From the NCBI RefSeq assembly GCF_040958095.1, contig NC_091193.1, positions 36,596,793 to 36,660,792 on the forward strand: DNA of 64,000 bases, read 5' to 3'. The number at the start of each line of letters is the position of its first letter. Position 1 is the stretch's first letter. Below, one piece after another: positions 1 to 17,368 of this stretch. Origin of the DNA: Procambarus clarkii. Lineage: Eukaryota; Arthropoda; Malacostraca; Decapoda; Cambaridae. The notes below the pieces were generated by a model. It worked only from the letters and a program-made list of their open reading frames with translations, was not told where the DNA came from and ran no database searches. The position numbers and the translations under genes are program-made.

Positions 1-916
1 CTGACATATGTGGTATACAAAGTTCCGAATGATTCCTTACACATGTTTCTAAAGGCCGTTCTTATGTGGGCCAACCTGGCAAATGCCGCTGATGTTATCC
101 TCTTGATATGGGCTTCAGGGGAAAGGTCTGGCATGATATCAACCCCCAACTCTTTCTCTCTCTCTGACTCTTTAAGAATTTTATCTCCCAAATGATACCT
201 TGTATCTGGTATTCTGCTCCCTACACCTATCTTCATTACATTACATTTGGTTGGGTTAAACTCTAACAACCGTTTGTTGGACCATTCCTGCAGTTTGTCC
301 AGGTCTTTCTGAAGCCTCAAGCTGTTCTCCTCTGTCTTATTCCTTCTCATAATTTTGGCGTCGTCAGCAAACATTGAGAGGAATGAGTCTATACTCTCTG
401 GAAGATCATTTCCGTATATCAGAAACAGGATTGGTCCGAGTACAGAGCCCTGTGGGACTCCACTGGTGACTTCACGCCAATCTGAGGTCTCATTCGTTAC
501 TGTAGCTCTCTGCTTCCTATTGCTTAGGTACTCCCTCGTCCACTGCAGCGCCCTACCAGTTACTCCTGCCTGTTTCTCCAGCTTATGCATCAGCCTTTTA
601 TGGGGAACTGTGTCAAAGGTTTTCCGACAGTCCAAAAAGATGCAGTCAGCCCATCCTTCTCTTTCTTGCTTAATGTTTGTCACCTGATCGTAGAATTCTA
701 TTAAGCCTGTAAGGCAAGATTTACCCTCCCTGAACCCATGTTGATGGGTTGTCACGAAGTCCCTTCTCTGCAGATGAGTTACTAGGTCTTTTCTCACGAT
801 CTTCTCCATCACTTTGCATGGTATACAAGTTAAGGACACTGGCCTGTAGTTCAGTGCCTCTTGTCTGTCGCCCTTTTTGTATATTGGGACTACATTAGCC
901 GTCTTCCATATTTCTG
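1..916 (-). mobile_element. LINE-A: CR1/L2-like reverse transcriptase fragment
   Basis: Read on the minus strand this is one open frame encoding the middle of a non-LTR reverse transcriptase. It starts near NVVPIYKKGD and NYRPVSLT, continues through ADCIFLDCRKTFDTVPHKRL, the GVPQGSVLGP motif and the MFADDAKIM active-site block (FADD), then the thumb region with LGVDIMPDLSPEAH. The frame runs off the left edge of the window, so the C-terminus is missing. The 5' side is cut at a (GT)12 tract. The closest family type by motif is CR1/L2/jockey-like APE-type LINEs, which copy themselves by target-primed reverse transcription. No stop was seen in the visible part, but the element is truncated at both ends and cannot be autonomous here. 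Clade assignment is from motifs only. Confidence 0.88.
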
Positions 917-940
917 GTGTGTGTGTGTGTGTGTGTGTGT
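917..940. repeat. (GT)12 microsatellite
   Basis: Twelve uninterrupted GT units separate LINE-A from LINE-B. The tract marks a junction between two LINE fragments in the same orientation, each cut at this point. Confidence 0.95.
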
Positions 941-2497
941 ATTCACCTAACTTTACTAACGACTTCTCGCCCCTTACCGTAACTCTTTGGCTCCTTCCTG
1001 TTAGGTAGTTCCTTATCCATGCTAGGACCTTTCCACCCACCCCCGCCTGCCTCTCGAGCTTGAACATCAGTCTCATGTACGATACTGTATCAAAGGTTTT
1101 TTGGCAGTCCAGAAATATGCAGTCTGCCCAACCATCTCTGTCCTGTCTTATCCTCGTTATTTTATCATAGAATTCCAGAAGGTTTGTTAGGCACGATTTC
1201 CCTGTCCAGAACCCATGTTGATGTTTGTTCACAAACCTAATGTTCTCCAGGTGTGCAACCAGTCGTAGCCTAATTATTCTTTCCAGTATTTTACAGGGGA
1301 TGCTTGTCAGTGATACAGGTCTATAGTTAAGTGCCTCCTCCCTATCACCTTTCTTCAAGATTGGTACGACATTTGCCTTCTTCCAGCAACTGGGCAATTC
1401 TCCTGGCATAAGTGACTCATTAAAGATCATTGCCAGAGGCACGCTGAGGGGCTGTGCTGCTTCTTTTAGTATACACGGTGATAATTTGTCTGGTCCAACT
1501 GCTTTAGTTGCATCCTGTGTTGTCAACTGTTTCATTACCTCCTCTGCTGTCACCTCTATATCTGATAGTCTTTCATCTAGGATAATCCCTTCAAACAATG
1601 AGAGCTGCTCAGGCTCGGTAGTAAACACTCCATGAAAACTGGCATTCAGTGCCTCACAGATTTCCTTGTCACTTTCAGTATATTCCCCCCTCTGTTTTCC
1701 TTGGCCTTGTCACTTGGTCGTTTACCGACATTTTTCTTCTTATATGGCTGTGGCAAAGCAACTTAGGGGTTGCTTTTTCGCTTTGATCGCGATGTCGTTC
1801 TCATAGTCCCTTTCCGATATTCGTTTTATGTTAATGTAATCGTTCCTAGCTCTGTTGCATCTGATCCTGTTGTCCTCTGTCCTTTGTCTTCTGTACTTCC
1901 TCCACTCCCGCCTGCTGGCCATTTTTGCTTCCTGACACTGCCTATTAAACCATGGGTTATTATATGCCCTCTTATATTTTTCCCTTTACTCTTGGTATAA
2001 ATCTCTCTTCGGCCTCCTGGCATTTCTGTATGACTAGGTCCATCATATCTTGAACTGTTTTTCCTCGAATTTCTTCCTTCTACTGCACCTCTCTCAGATA
2101 GTCCCTTATCCTCCTATAGTCCCCTTTCCTGTAGTCAACTCTCCTTTCCCAGACCTCTTGTCCCATGGTCACAAGTTTGAATTCCATTATGTAGTCAAAG
2201 ACTAGGACACAATGGTCGCTGGCCCCTAGAGGTATTTCATGTTCCAAATTCTCGATGTCTTCTACGTTCTGGTGAAAATCAGGTCTAATAGGCTCAGTGC
2301 ATTTCCTCCTCTTTCCCTTGTGTCTTCCTTTACATGTTGTGTTAGGAAATTCCTGTCTATAGCATCTACTAACTTTGCTCCCCACGTTTCGTCCCCTTCA
2401 TGAGGATTTCTTGATTCCCAATTTATCTCTCCATGATTTAGGTCCCCCATGACCAGCAGCTTCGCTCTCATTCTGTGGGCTAGTGTTGCAATAGCAC
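941..2497 (-). mobile_element. LINE-B: endonuclease and RT fragment, frameshifted
   Basis: Minus-strand remnant of a CR1/L2-like ORF2. The upstream part (about 2,080-2,497) carries the C-terminal half of an APE endonuclease: LLVMGDLNHGEINW and, in another frame, GASDHCVLVFDY, where SDH is the catalytic end of the domain. A linker follows at 1,740-2,023 (MASRREWRKYRRQR), then the RT N-terminal half at about 941-1,690 with KAVGPDKLSPCILKE, KKANVVPILKKGD, NYRPVSLTS and ADCIFLDCQKTFDT. It stops before the FADD block at the (GT)12 tract. The endonuclease lies in at least two frames and the linker in a third, so the copy is dead. The left junction is with LINE-A and the right junction with LINE-C on the other strand. 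Confidence 0.85.
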
Positions 2498-3517
2498 GCT
2501 CCTCACCAGATTTAACAGATCATTTTGCTATAACCCCCTTTGAATTGACATCAGCATTAGGGAAACCTATACAAACTGCCCCTGGTGAGGATGGTATAAC
2601 TTATAACACCTTGAGCTTACTGAATGATGTCCCTAGCCACCTTCTGCTTGACCTGTATCAAATGAGTCTCTCGCAAGGTATCTTGCCAAAGAAATGGACA
2701 CAAAGTCTCATAGTACCAATTCCTAAACCTAACTCTCAAAGATTCAGACCCATTTCCCTTACATCTTGCATGTGTAAAGTTTTGGAAAGAAATGTTCTCA
2801 ATCGTGTCATGTTTCAGGTCAAAGAAAAACTGGCCCCAAACCTATATGGGTTCATGCCCAAGTGTAGCACACAAACATGCTTTGCTGAATATTTTGTAAA
2901 CTCCCAGGATGGGTCACAGGCAGCCTTTATTGACCTAGAGTCAGCTTTCGATGTAGCGAATGGCGAAATAATATTAGAGCAACTTGCTGAATTTGGAATC
3001 AAAGGTAATCTTCTGAGTTGGATAAAGAGCTACCTATCCAACAGGCGTGCTAGTGTCCTATTTAAAGGAGTTAAAAGTACAAGAACAGATGCATTCGAAC
3101 TAGGCACACCTCAAAGTGGTGTCCTAAGCCCTATGCTCTTCAACATACTTATGCACAAACTTATCCATGACATACCTGTACAACCTATGGAAACTATTAT
3201 ATGTTATGCTGATGATATTTGTATTATGGCACACAGTAAACCAAGGCTACAAGTGTTACTTGATGCATTCTCCAAGAAAGTAGTAGAATGTGGCCTCAAA
3301 ATTTCTGTTGATAAAACAAGAGTTCTTGTTCCCCATTCTCTTCATGTTAACTATACTATTAATGGAGTGCCCATGGAGACGTGCGAGTCTTATAAATATC
3401 TGGGAGTCGAGGTTAGTGATACAAATCTCGTCAGCAACTTGCGCAAAAAACTTGTTTAGCGTCTTAAACCTCTCAAAACTCTTGTTGGCAAAGGATTTGG
3501 CATTAACATAAAATATG
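2498..3517 (+). mobile_element. LINE-C: RT fragment of an I/R1/jockey-type LINE
   Basis: Plus-strand ORF (open 2,449-3,459; only codons from about 2,498 belong to the element) encoding an RT core that differs clearly from LINE-A and LINE-B. Motifs in order are PGEDGITYNTLS, KKWTQSLIVPIPKP, RPISLTSCMCKVLER, the FIDLESAFD catalytic block, LGTPQSGVLSPMLFNILM and CYADDICIM (YADD at codons 253-256, nt 3,205-3,216), then CGLKISVDKTRVL. A TAG stop ends the frame at 3,457-3,459, although RT-like residues continue to about 3,515. The endonuclease and the C-terminus are missing. The 3' side is cut by a gypsy LTR. Phe-Glu-Leu-Gly-Thr-Pro-Gln before the usual GGVLSP is typical of decapod jockey-annotated proteins; the clade is an inference. 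Confidence 0.85.
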
Positions 3518-4340
3518 TGTTACGGCCCTCTTGGGTCGCAACTGGGTTCTTTCTCTGATGTTGTTAGAGGTAGGGTATCCGGCCCCAAGCTAGTAGTGGC
3601 TTTCAAGGGATGTGATCCGTAACGCAAGTAAATTAAAGGGGAAGGGAGACAAAGGCAAAAACTTAAACATATAATTATCACCATCACCATAAATAATATA
3701 TAAATTATCACTCAGGGGAGGTATAAACACTATTATGTACAATCTTGTCTTCTTCTGAAGACACAGGATGCTCTGCTTAACGGTGCTCAAGACGAGTAGC
3801 CCTGGTTCTCCTCTTGTGGCCTCTCGACGAATCCTTAGATTCTCTTAACGAGTCTACCCTGGCCACAGGCCAGCCAAATCACAGTCCCACTGAGTGCGCA
3901 GTCGTGGAGGCCGTCAACCACAAATCCAGCCTGTAGCTGGTAAGTTCCAATCAGTTCCGCAGGTTAGGCCACCGTAGTGGAGGCCTTCAACCACAAATCC
4001 AGCCTGTAGCTGGCAGGTTCCGATCAGTTCCGCAGGTTAAGCCACTCAACGACCGATACTAGGGTTGCGAGCCCTAGGCAGGAGCCTCGTGTGATCCCAC
4101 AGATCACTCTCCTCACCACAACACCCCAGTGGTTAGTCTTCTCCACCAGTCAGTCCTGGGTATGACAATTCCTCAACTGCCACGTCACAGGCAGGCTAAC
4201 ACCACAGTGTTCATCCGGGGGGGTGACTCACAGCTGCTGCAGCAAACACGTGGAGAGTCTTCGGCTGCCTTGGGAAGACTGATCCAACGTTCATTACAGC
4301 AGTCCCAGGTCGACTCTGTAATCAGACACGTCATCAGTAT
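3518..4340 (-). mobile_element. Truncated gypsy LTR, same family as 52,930-60,217
   Basis: It begins with TGTTACGGCCCTC, as the LTRs at 52,930 and 59,201 do, and follows them colinearly through TGATGTTGTTAGAGG, the AGTAGTGGC block and the CAGACACGTCATCA block, then stops about 180 bp before the LTR end. It is much more diverged than the young copies. A segment of about 72 bp (near 3,903-4,045) containing CAACCACAAATCCAGCC is tandemly duplicated within it. No internal gypsy sequence lies beside it. The right edge abuts a LINE endonuclease fragment. Strand follows the element orientation of the full-length copy. Confidence 0.85.
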
Positions 4341-5192
4341 CAGTATAAGTATGAAGCTTATGTTCTCATTGGTAACCCAATTTCTCAGGTCTTCAAACTT
4401 CCATTTCTGCTTTATTAAGAGTGCCACTCTCCCTCCCTGTCTCTGTGTCCTCTCTTTTCTTATCACCTGGTACCCCTCTGGAAGGATTGCTTCTGAGATC
4501 ATGTCATTTATTTTAGTTTCCACAATTGCAACTATGTCACGATCTGCCTCACTCACTCTTTCTTTTATCTCTTCTGCTTTATTAGATACCCCATCAGCAT
4601 TGATGTACCAAACCTTGAGATTCTTCATGGAAACTCTTGTACTAGAGTTCGCCCTTATTCTGGGGGTCTGGGGGGATCTGGGGATGTCTAGGGGGGAGTG
4701 AATGGGGGCTGAGGTGATCCGGGGGTGTCTGGGGAATCCGGGCGGTGTTTGGGGTGATGCTGGGGGTGTCTGGGGAGGTCCGGGGGGTGAAAGGTGTCGG
4801 GAGGGATGCTTGGGGGGCGAATTGGAACTGGGCATCTAGGAAGGTAGGTAGGAAGGTCTGGGATAGAGCCTGGGTAGGTAGGTCTGAAGTAGGAAGGGCA
4901 TACTGGGTCTGAAGATTAGGGAGGGTCTGATAGGCATAGAGGGGTTGGGAGGTAGCGTAGGGTTAGGAGTCAGTTAGAGGTTGAGAGGTTTGCGGGGGAG
5001 AAGGATAGAGAGGGTAGGGGGAAGAGGGGCAGATGGAACATGGATAATGAGAATGGGAGGGAGGTTGTATTAGTCAGAGGGAACTCAGGGGTAGGTGTGG
5101 GCATTGGGGCAGAAGGGGGAAAGAGGGAAATGGAGGAAGAGGTAGGGGGGTCCCCCAGTCCTCCACGGGGGGTCCATGTGCCCCCCTCGCAA
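4341..5192 (-). mobile_element. LINE-D: 5' part with APE endonuclease N-terminus
   Basis: The minus-strand ORF at 4,185-4,835 contains LKVWYINADGVSNKAEEI, DRDIVAIVETKIND (the Glu of VETK is the catalytic acid of APE endonucleases) and GYQVIRKERTQRQGGRVALL. This is the N-terminal half of a CR1/L2-like endonuclease. It is preceded by a proline/serine-rich stretch encoded at about 4,640-4,835 and further low-complexity sequence to about 5,190, probably the region before the endonuclease. The endonuclease is cut at about 4,341 by the gypsy LTR fragment. The ORF beyond that point reads LTR sequence and is not genuine protein. Confidence 0.8.
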
Positions 5193-5220
5193 TGTGTGTA
5201 TGTGTGTGTGTGTGTGTGTA
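5193..5220. repeat. (GT)n microsatellite at a LINE 3' end
   Basis: An interrupted GT tract next to ACCCACCTAGTTGTACTC, the 3' terminal motif of LINE-E. The same arrangement of GT tract and LINE tail is seen at 6,117 and 6,567. Confidence 0.9.
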
Positions 5221-6116
5221 CCCACCTAGTTGTACTCACCTAGTTGTTTCTGCAGGATCGAGTACTGACTCTTGGATCCCGCCTTTCGAGCATCGGTTGT
5301 TTACAGCAATGACTCCTGTCCCATTTCCCTATCATACCTGGTTTTAAAATTATGAATAGTATTTGCTTCCACAACTTGTTCCTGAAGCGCATTCCATTTT
5401 CCCACTACTCTCACGCTAAAAGAAAACTTCCTAACATCTCTGTGACTCATCTGAGTTTCCAGCTTCCATCCATGTCCCCTCGTTCTGTTACTATTCCGTG
5501 TGAACATTTCGTCTATGTCCACTCTGTCAATCCCTCTGAGTATTTTATACGTTCCTATCATGTCCCCCCTCTCCCTTCTTCTTTTTAGTGTCGTAAGGCA
5601 CAGTTCCCTCAGGCGCTCCTCATACCCCATCCCTCGTAGCTCTGGGACGAGTCTCGTTGCAAACCTCTGAACCTTTTCCAGTTTCATTATATGCTTCTTC
5701 AGATTGGGACTCCATGATGAGGCGGCATACTCTAAGACTGACCTCACGTAGGCAGTGTAAAGCGCCCTAAATGCCTCCTTACTTAGGTTTCTGAATGATG
5801 TTCTAACTTTTGCCAGTGTAGAGTACGCTGCTGTCGTTATCCTATTTGTATGTGCCTCAGGAGATAGATTAGGTGTTACGTCCACACCCAGGTCTCTTTC
5901 GCGCGTCGTCACAGGTAGGCTGTTCCCCTTCATTGTGTACTGTCCCTTTGGTCTCCTTCCTCCTAGTCCCATTTCCATAACTTTACATTTGCTCGTGTTG
6001 AATTCCAGTAGCCATTTCTCTGACCATCTCTGCAACCTGTTCAGGTCCTCTTGGAGGATCCTGCAATCCTCATCTGTCACAACTCTTCTCATCAACTTTG
6101 CGTCATCCGCAAACAT
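5221..6116 (-). mobile_element. LINE-E: 3' half of a CR1/L2-like LINE
   Basis: The minus-strand ORF 5,301-6,116 (271 codons) starts exactly at the RT active site MFADDAKLMRR and runs through LEFNTSKCKVMEMG, RDLGVDVTPNLSPEAH, VRSVLEYAASSWSPNLKK, LEKVQRFATRLVPELRGM and GKWNALQEQVVEANTI to a natural stop. This is the RT thumb and C-terminal domain of a CR1/L2-type ORF2. After the stop come about 60 bp of 3' UTR ending in two copies of a CTAGGTGAGTACA-type motif at 5,221-5,250. The 5' side is cut at FADD by another LINE tail. The preserved frame suggests a fairly young copy. It lacks the endonuclease and the palm N-terminus. Confidence 0.9.
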
Positions 6117-6345
6117 CGACGTGTACTCACCTAATTGTACTCACCTAATTGTGCTTGCGGGAGTTGAGCTTTGGCTCTTTTGTCCCGCCTCTCAACTGTC
6201 AATCAATTGGTGTACAGATTCCTGAACCTACTGGGCTCTATCATATCTACATTTGAAACTGTGTATGGAGTCAGCCTCCACCACATCACTTCCTAGTGCA
6301 TTCCATTTATTAACTACTCTGAGGAGTAGTGCATACACACGTGTG
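6117..6345 (-). mobile_element. LINE-F: 3' end of another CR1/L2-like LINE
   Basis: On the minus strand the last ORF2 codons read VVNKWNALGSDVVEADSI then HSFKCRYDRAQ and a stop at about 6,228, followed by a 3' UTR ending in two tandem copies of an AATTAGGTGAGTAC-type motif at 6,120-6,155. It is related to, but distinct from, LINE-E (GSDVVEADS against QEQVVEANT). Only about 230 bp of the element remain, because the coding side fades into (GT)n-rich sequence. Its tail abuts the FADD codons of LINE-E directly. Confidence 0.8.
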
Positions 6346-6382
6346 CGTGTGTTTGCACTACTGATTGACAGTAGCACACACA

Positions 6383-6635
<253 letters not shown>

Positions 6636-6836
6636 AAGGCTTGAATGGTTGGCAAATTCTATTTGTTCAACAGAATACATGACGGTATACATTGCTCATG
6701 AATGTACATTCTTAAGATGTCTGATCTCTAAATGCAGTAAATATAATACTTAAGAAATTATCCTTATTTCACAATTTTATTACAATATTTGTAATAAGAA
6801 AATTTTTAAATTAAATTTATTTAAAAGTTTTTAAAA

Positions 6837-7139
6837 TTATGACTTTTTTTCTATTTCATCCTCGGTTAAGACTGGCCGGACAAGGGGGAATTGCCATTCC
6901 TTCACACTGCGGCCAGATGGAGCGCCAGTCCTCTTCACATGATAAGTCTGCTGATGGACCACAGTGTTGAGATTAACGCTGTTGAAGACGAAGGTTAGTG
7001 TTCCAGTAATGTTCATATTATCTCTAAATTGTGGGTTCAGCAGGAGACCCCCAAACATCTCTTTAATTAATCCACTGACAAAGTTAACACTAATGCTATT
7101 GACTATTATAAGTGGATGTAGCTCGATCATTTTGGTCAA
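6837..7139 (-). CDS. Unrecognised ORF, 100 codons
   Basis: A minus-strand ORF starting MTKMIELHPLIIVNSIS and ending VLTEDEIEKKS. The composition looks protein-like (mixed hydrophobic and polar residues, no low complexity). I see no catalytic motif, zinc ligand pattern or clear membrane segment, although the first 30 residues are hydrophobic. I do not recognise the family. A stop lies just upstream of the ATG and no splice context is obvious. It sits in AT-rich DNA with no identified neighbour. It could be one exon of a host gene, a decayed element fragment or a chance ORF. Confidence 0.25.
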   Translation of the reverse strand: MTKMIELHPLIIVNSISVNFVSGLIKEMFGGLLLNPQFRDNMNITGTLTFVFNSVNLNTVVHQQTYHVKRTGAPSGRSVKEWQFPLVRPVLTEDEIEKKS

Positions 7140-10100
7140 TTTGTCTTGGTCATTTGTTATAATTTATCCTAGTTACCTGTTATTCTTGTGGCACTTTGCC
7201 GAGGTGATAGTTTGACAATTAATGGATGTTCGGGGCAAACTTGAGATTAATATACTGGAAAGAAAATATATAAATTTGGCAAAACGTGGCCGATATTGAT
7301 TGAATATTAACCTATATGTGGGGAAAATCTTCAAACATATAGTTTACTATAATCATAAATTAATTAATAAATCTAGATAAATATTTGACATTAGGGGACT
7401 GTATCAATTGAATATAATTAGTTAGATTATTCCACTTCCACCCTTTTTGGGGGTAGATCTAAAACTGCTAGATCTACCTAATAAACATTATATTGCATAA
7501 TTTCAATAATAAAATTGATCAGGAAAAAAGGGTTATGGTGTTAGTAAACAAACTACAATATCATAACAAAGTAATGATCAACACAGCTGTCAAGTAGATA
7601 ATGAGAAGTGCATCTAACAGTCTTCCTATATCAGTACAATCCTGTCTCAATGTAAAGGTGTCTTAGACATATGGTTCTCCAGTCAAGATGATCCGCTCTC
7701 GTCTCCTTTATTCCACGCTGTGAAAGGCATAAAATGTAATTCCTATTGAACTACAGTTACATTAACTAATATCCATTAAAGGAATTAACCGCTTCACGGA
7801 ATTATACTTACTAGGTTTATTTAATAATCCTACGTCCTAACGATTGGATAATCTATCACTGTAATCATGGCCATAAAGAATGATAAGATTGCTCATCCAA
7901 CCGGACGTGGTGTCCTCGATGCTAGGTGAAGCAGGCAGCAACGTCTGGGACTCGTTAATGCACGGATGATCCCTATATTTTGCGATGCTAAATGGCGAGT
8001 TTCTCGGAACACCAGCAGAGGTGACGTGCGCATTCCCGAGCTTTCTATCTGTGAATAATCTCGACATACAAGTCACGATATTTTACTCTGTCTTACTATC
8101 TAATAAGACATTGCCGACGTTATTTTACGTCGTAATAATGCACTTCAGGTATAAACAGACAGTTTTCCGCTGTTTATATTATTGAACCAAAGTGTCGTTA
8201 TATGAACAACACATATGCATAGGTAATATTCAGTTCGTGACTTTATCCTGCCAGAATCAGCTGATGGCGGCTGTGGAAAATTCTACCTAGAAAAAGGAGG
8301 TATAATTTCTTTTAATTAATTAAATAAATTTCCAGTCTAAATTACCTAGTAAATTAAACAAAGATTAGACTGGGTTTAATTCGATTAATAAAAACAGTTT
8401 GTTCTCATAGGATCTGGGTGATTTATGCCATCGCAGCCATGAATAATAGGAAGAATTTGGCGGCACTATGCTTCTTGTTAGTAATGTTAGTCAATTTAAT
8501 ATCCTAGCACAATAAATTTATCTCATCGTACTAGGGGCTAGTATTTGGGGTGTGGGAAATGTGGGACAATATAAGCATGGGAGTAAACCATGTGTTAAGT
8601 GGAGGTAACAAGTATCAACCAGTAGAGCAAGAGCTTGGGAGCCGCTAATAAGCTTCGTGTGATTGTAAATCTTTGCATGTGAAAAGTTGTGGTCGTGTCA
8701 ACACAGGTTTGATAGCATGTGAAGAATGCTGTGCTAATAACAATTAATGAATAAAGTATTCTGCACTAAACAGTAATACGAAAATATAAATTTTCAGGTA
8801 AAATTTTTATTTTACCTTATGTTTGTTAGGTAAACCGTGAGGTGTTAAGATAGTGATTACCTGTGGCAGTCATGTTCACTAACTCACATTGCTATTTAAA
8901 TCGAGGCAGACACCTCTATGTCCAGTGCCAAATAAATTGAGTTATCCTCAGCAGAAGCGGTGAGCTTTACTTAGGTCAAGCTGCCTCGCTGTTGCCGCGG
9001 CTGCCCTGATGACTTCATTCCTCCAACAGCTGATTTGTGACGTCGGCCATGTTCTTAGTCTCCTGTCTCTCACTAATAATAACCTTGACGTCGCACTCAC
9101 TCACTAAGGCTCCTCTCCAATGAAGTCTTCAAGTACTCTCGTTCCAATCATAGTAGTAAGAGCTGTATCCTCAGGCTGCTCAACTACCGCTAAATGTGTT
9201 GTATTCTCATAAGAGCACGTTGCCCCGCGGGACCTCCACCTTCCTCCGTAGTCTCTGAGTTGTATAGCCTGCACTGTTAAACTATGCCAACATGTCCACT
9301 GTCTCCACTGGTTGTGTCAACATTTATCATATATAGTGTCACTGGAGATTAACGTGATTTCGAATTATCTGATAAAATAATCGCAACAATCACTAGTCTG
9401 GCTCTCGTGCTAAAAGGGTATTTGGCACTACACTTACCCGTCGTCCTGTTGAATGCTATAAATCTCTTCTTACCTTCATTTCCTTCTGTACAGCAGCAAC
9501 ATATATGGCCACGACCCACTGGTTTATGGGTTGTGTCGGGACTGCCTCAAACACTTGACGAACGATCCTCACTCTTCGCATTATACACAAACATCTGAAG
9601 GGGATGTAATCACATCCCTATTCTGACCAAGGGTGCCCTCTTGGGTTCCACTAACGACAGTCGCTCCACCTTGTCACTTTTTGCTTTTCCACCCTGTCAA
9701 AAATGTTGTCAGCCTCTCCTGTTATGGTCAAAGTACTCTTAATGCTCCCTCTAGCAATGCTCAACTTCCCACACTATCGCAAAACTGGCGATCTTCTCCT
9801 GGAGTGCTGGCGCCTACGTCTGCCCTTGGCCTCAGCTGTGAGACCAGTGATTCAATTCGCAAATCTGTTGTCCCGTCTTGGTGCTCGCTGATGACGTCAC
9901 TGCATCACTATTGCTGATTGGCTGCGACTAGCTGCTTTACCCACTCTTGCCTCTCATTGTATAGCGACTAAGTCGGTGTCACAGCACTCGACGAAATCTC
10001 CTCCTCTTCCTCTGATCCTCGGTGCTATTTTGTGTGGACATTCACCCGTTGCAAGTACTTTAAAACTACATTTACCTCACAGGTGTGCCTTGTGCACTTT

Positions 10101-10141
10101 TATTATAATTTTAAACTTTCTTTGGGCCGTCTAGTCGTTCA
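7140..10141. other. Intergenic-type DNA, no gene seen
   Basis: About 3 kb, AT-rich to about 8,870 and more balanced from 8,870 to 10,080. ORFs of 60-94 codons occur (for example 7,837-8,076 minus and 9,633-9,917 plus), but none has a recognisable motif or a partner in neighbouring frames. No tandem repeat or clear transposon end was identified. Confidence 0.6.
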
Positions 10142-12190
<2,049 letters not shown>

Positions 12191-12195
12191 TTATA

Positions 12196-14041
<1,846 letters not shown>

Positions 14042-14106
14042 CCGACAGAGTGATAGCCGACAGAGTGATAGATTTACCAACGTACCTGTGGACGAGACAA
14101 TCGGAA
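14042..14106. other. 65-bp spacer at the centre of the Penelope inverted repeat
   Basis: Between the two arms. It contains two direct copies of CCGACAGAGTGATAG, a motif also found at the arm ends (CCGACAGAGTG), then a unique stretch with GTACCTGTGG-like sequence. The repeated arm-end motif suggests template switching or microhomology-mediated joining. Confidence 0.8.

Positions 14107-16297
<2,191 letters not shown>

Positions 16298-16378
<81 letters not shown>
16298..16378. repeat. (TA)n tract
   Basis: Uninterrupted TA tract ending at ATTAGTATATTTTTG. Confidence 0.96.
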
Positions 16379-16380
<2 letters not shown>

Positions 16381-17073
16381 TATATTTTTGTAGCAGTCTT
16401 TCTTGTAAACATTTCTGTTTTGTGTTTGTCACCTCACCCAAAACTTTTGTACCATGTCCCCTCATCCAATAGAGTATAAGTACGAAGAATTTGTGTGTAA
16501 ATTAAGTCTTTGACAATGTAATAAGAATTACGAAACGCGTTCAGGCGTCAGACAATTAAAAAATGAATTTCGGAGAATTGTTATTTTTATTACCACCGAC
16601 AGTGAAGAAAAACATAAGAAATATTGAGAAGATTCATGTTAGAATTATTACTCTTACCATTTCGGTCATATTCAACAACACACATATATACGGAGGACGA
16701 GGACAGAGGACGGACACGTGGTGAGCAAGGTCTTACACTTGAACCAATTTCAACTTGGATCACGGTGCCTGAGCCAGCCAAGACTTGACCTATGTAGGTA
16801 TGAATACCTGCTGAAGGCCCCGGGGGTGACAAGACGAACCATATCTCCTTCATTCTAACACAATGAACGTAGAAAGGTGCCTTGTCTGAGCTTTGTGTAT
16901 GGCGAGGCAGGTAGAGTGTATGGGTGAGGGTGAGGGGAGGGTCGCCGCCGTCTCAGTGCCGCCACCCACCAGCCCCCAGGAGGGGTACGGGGTGCGGGGG
17001 GAGTGATGGGGGGAGGCTCTTGAGCTGCCTACAGTGATGTTAGTGGAAAGTTAGTGCGTTCATAAGCAAATCG
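16379..17073. other. Unassigned DNA, GC-rich towards the right
   Basis: 16,379-16,620 is AT-rich. A minus-strand ORF of 87 codons at 16,590-16,853 has no recognised motif. 16,900-17,030 is GC-rich and may belong to the 5' UTR of the element that follows. I see no repeat ends that fix the boundary. Confidence 0.5.
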
Positions 17074-17368
17074 GTGAGTTTAGTGTTAAAAACAAAGTGC
17101 ACTAGTGATTTCCCCGAGTGTTTGATAGTGTGTAACAAGTGTGACGGCGGCCTCCCTCGCGTGCCCCCCCTCCCCACCCCCGCCCGCCATCTTCCCCCAC
17201 CCCGCTACCTGCGCCCGACCCAGCCAGCCGCCCATCAACACAGCCTACCCACACACGGTGCCCAGGCCATGCCCAACCGCCCCAGGAGGGTAATGCTTGC
17301 CGTGTTACTCTCCACATGGGAAGGAGAGGGTGCACTCAGTGAGCAGCCAGGCGTCATCACATCTAGGC

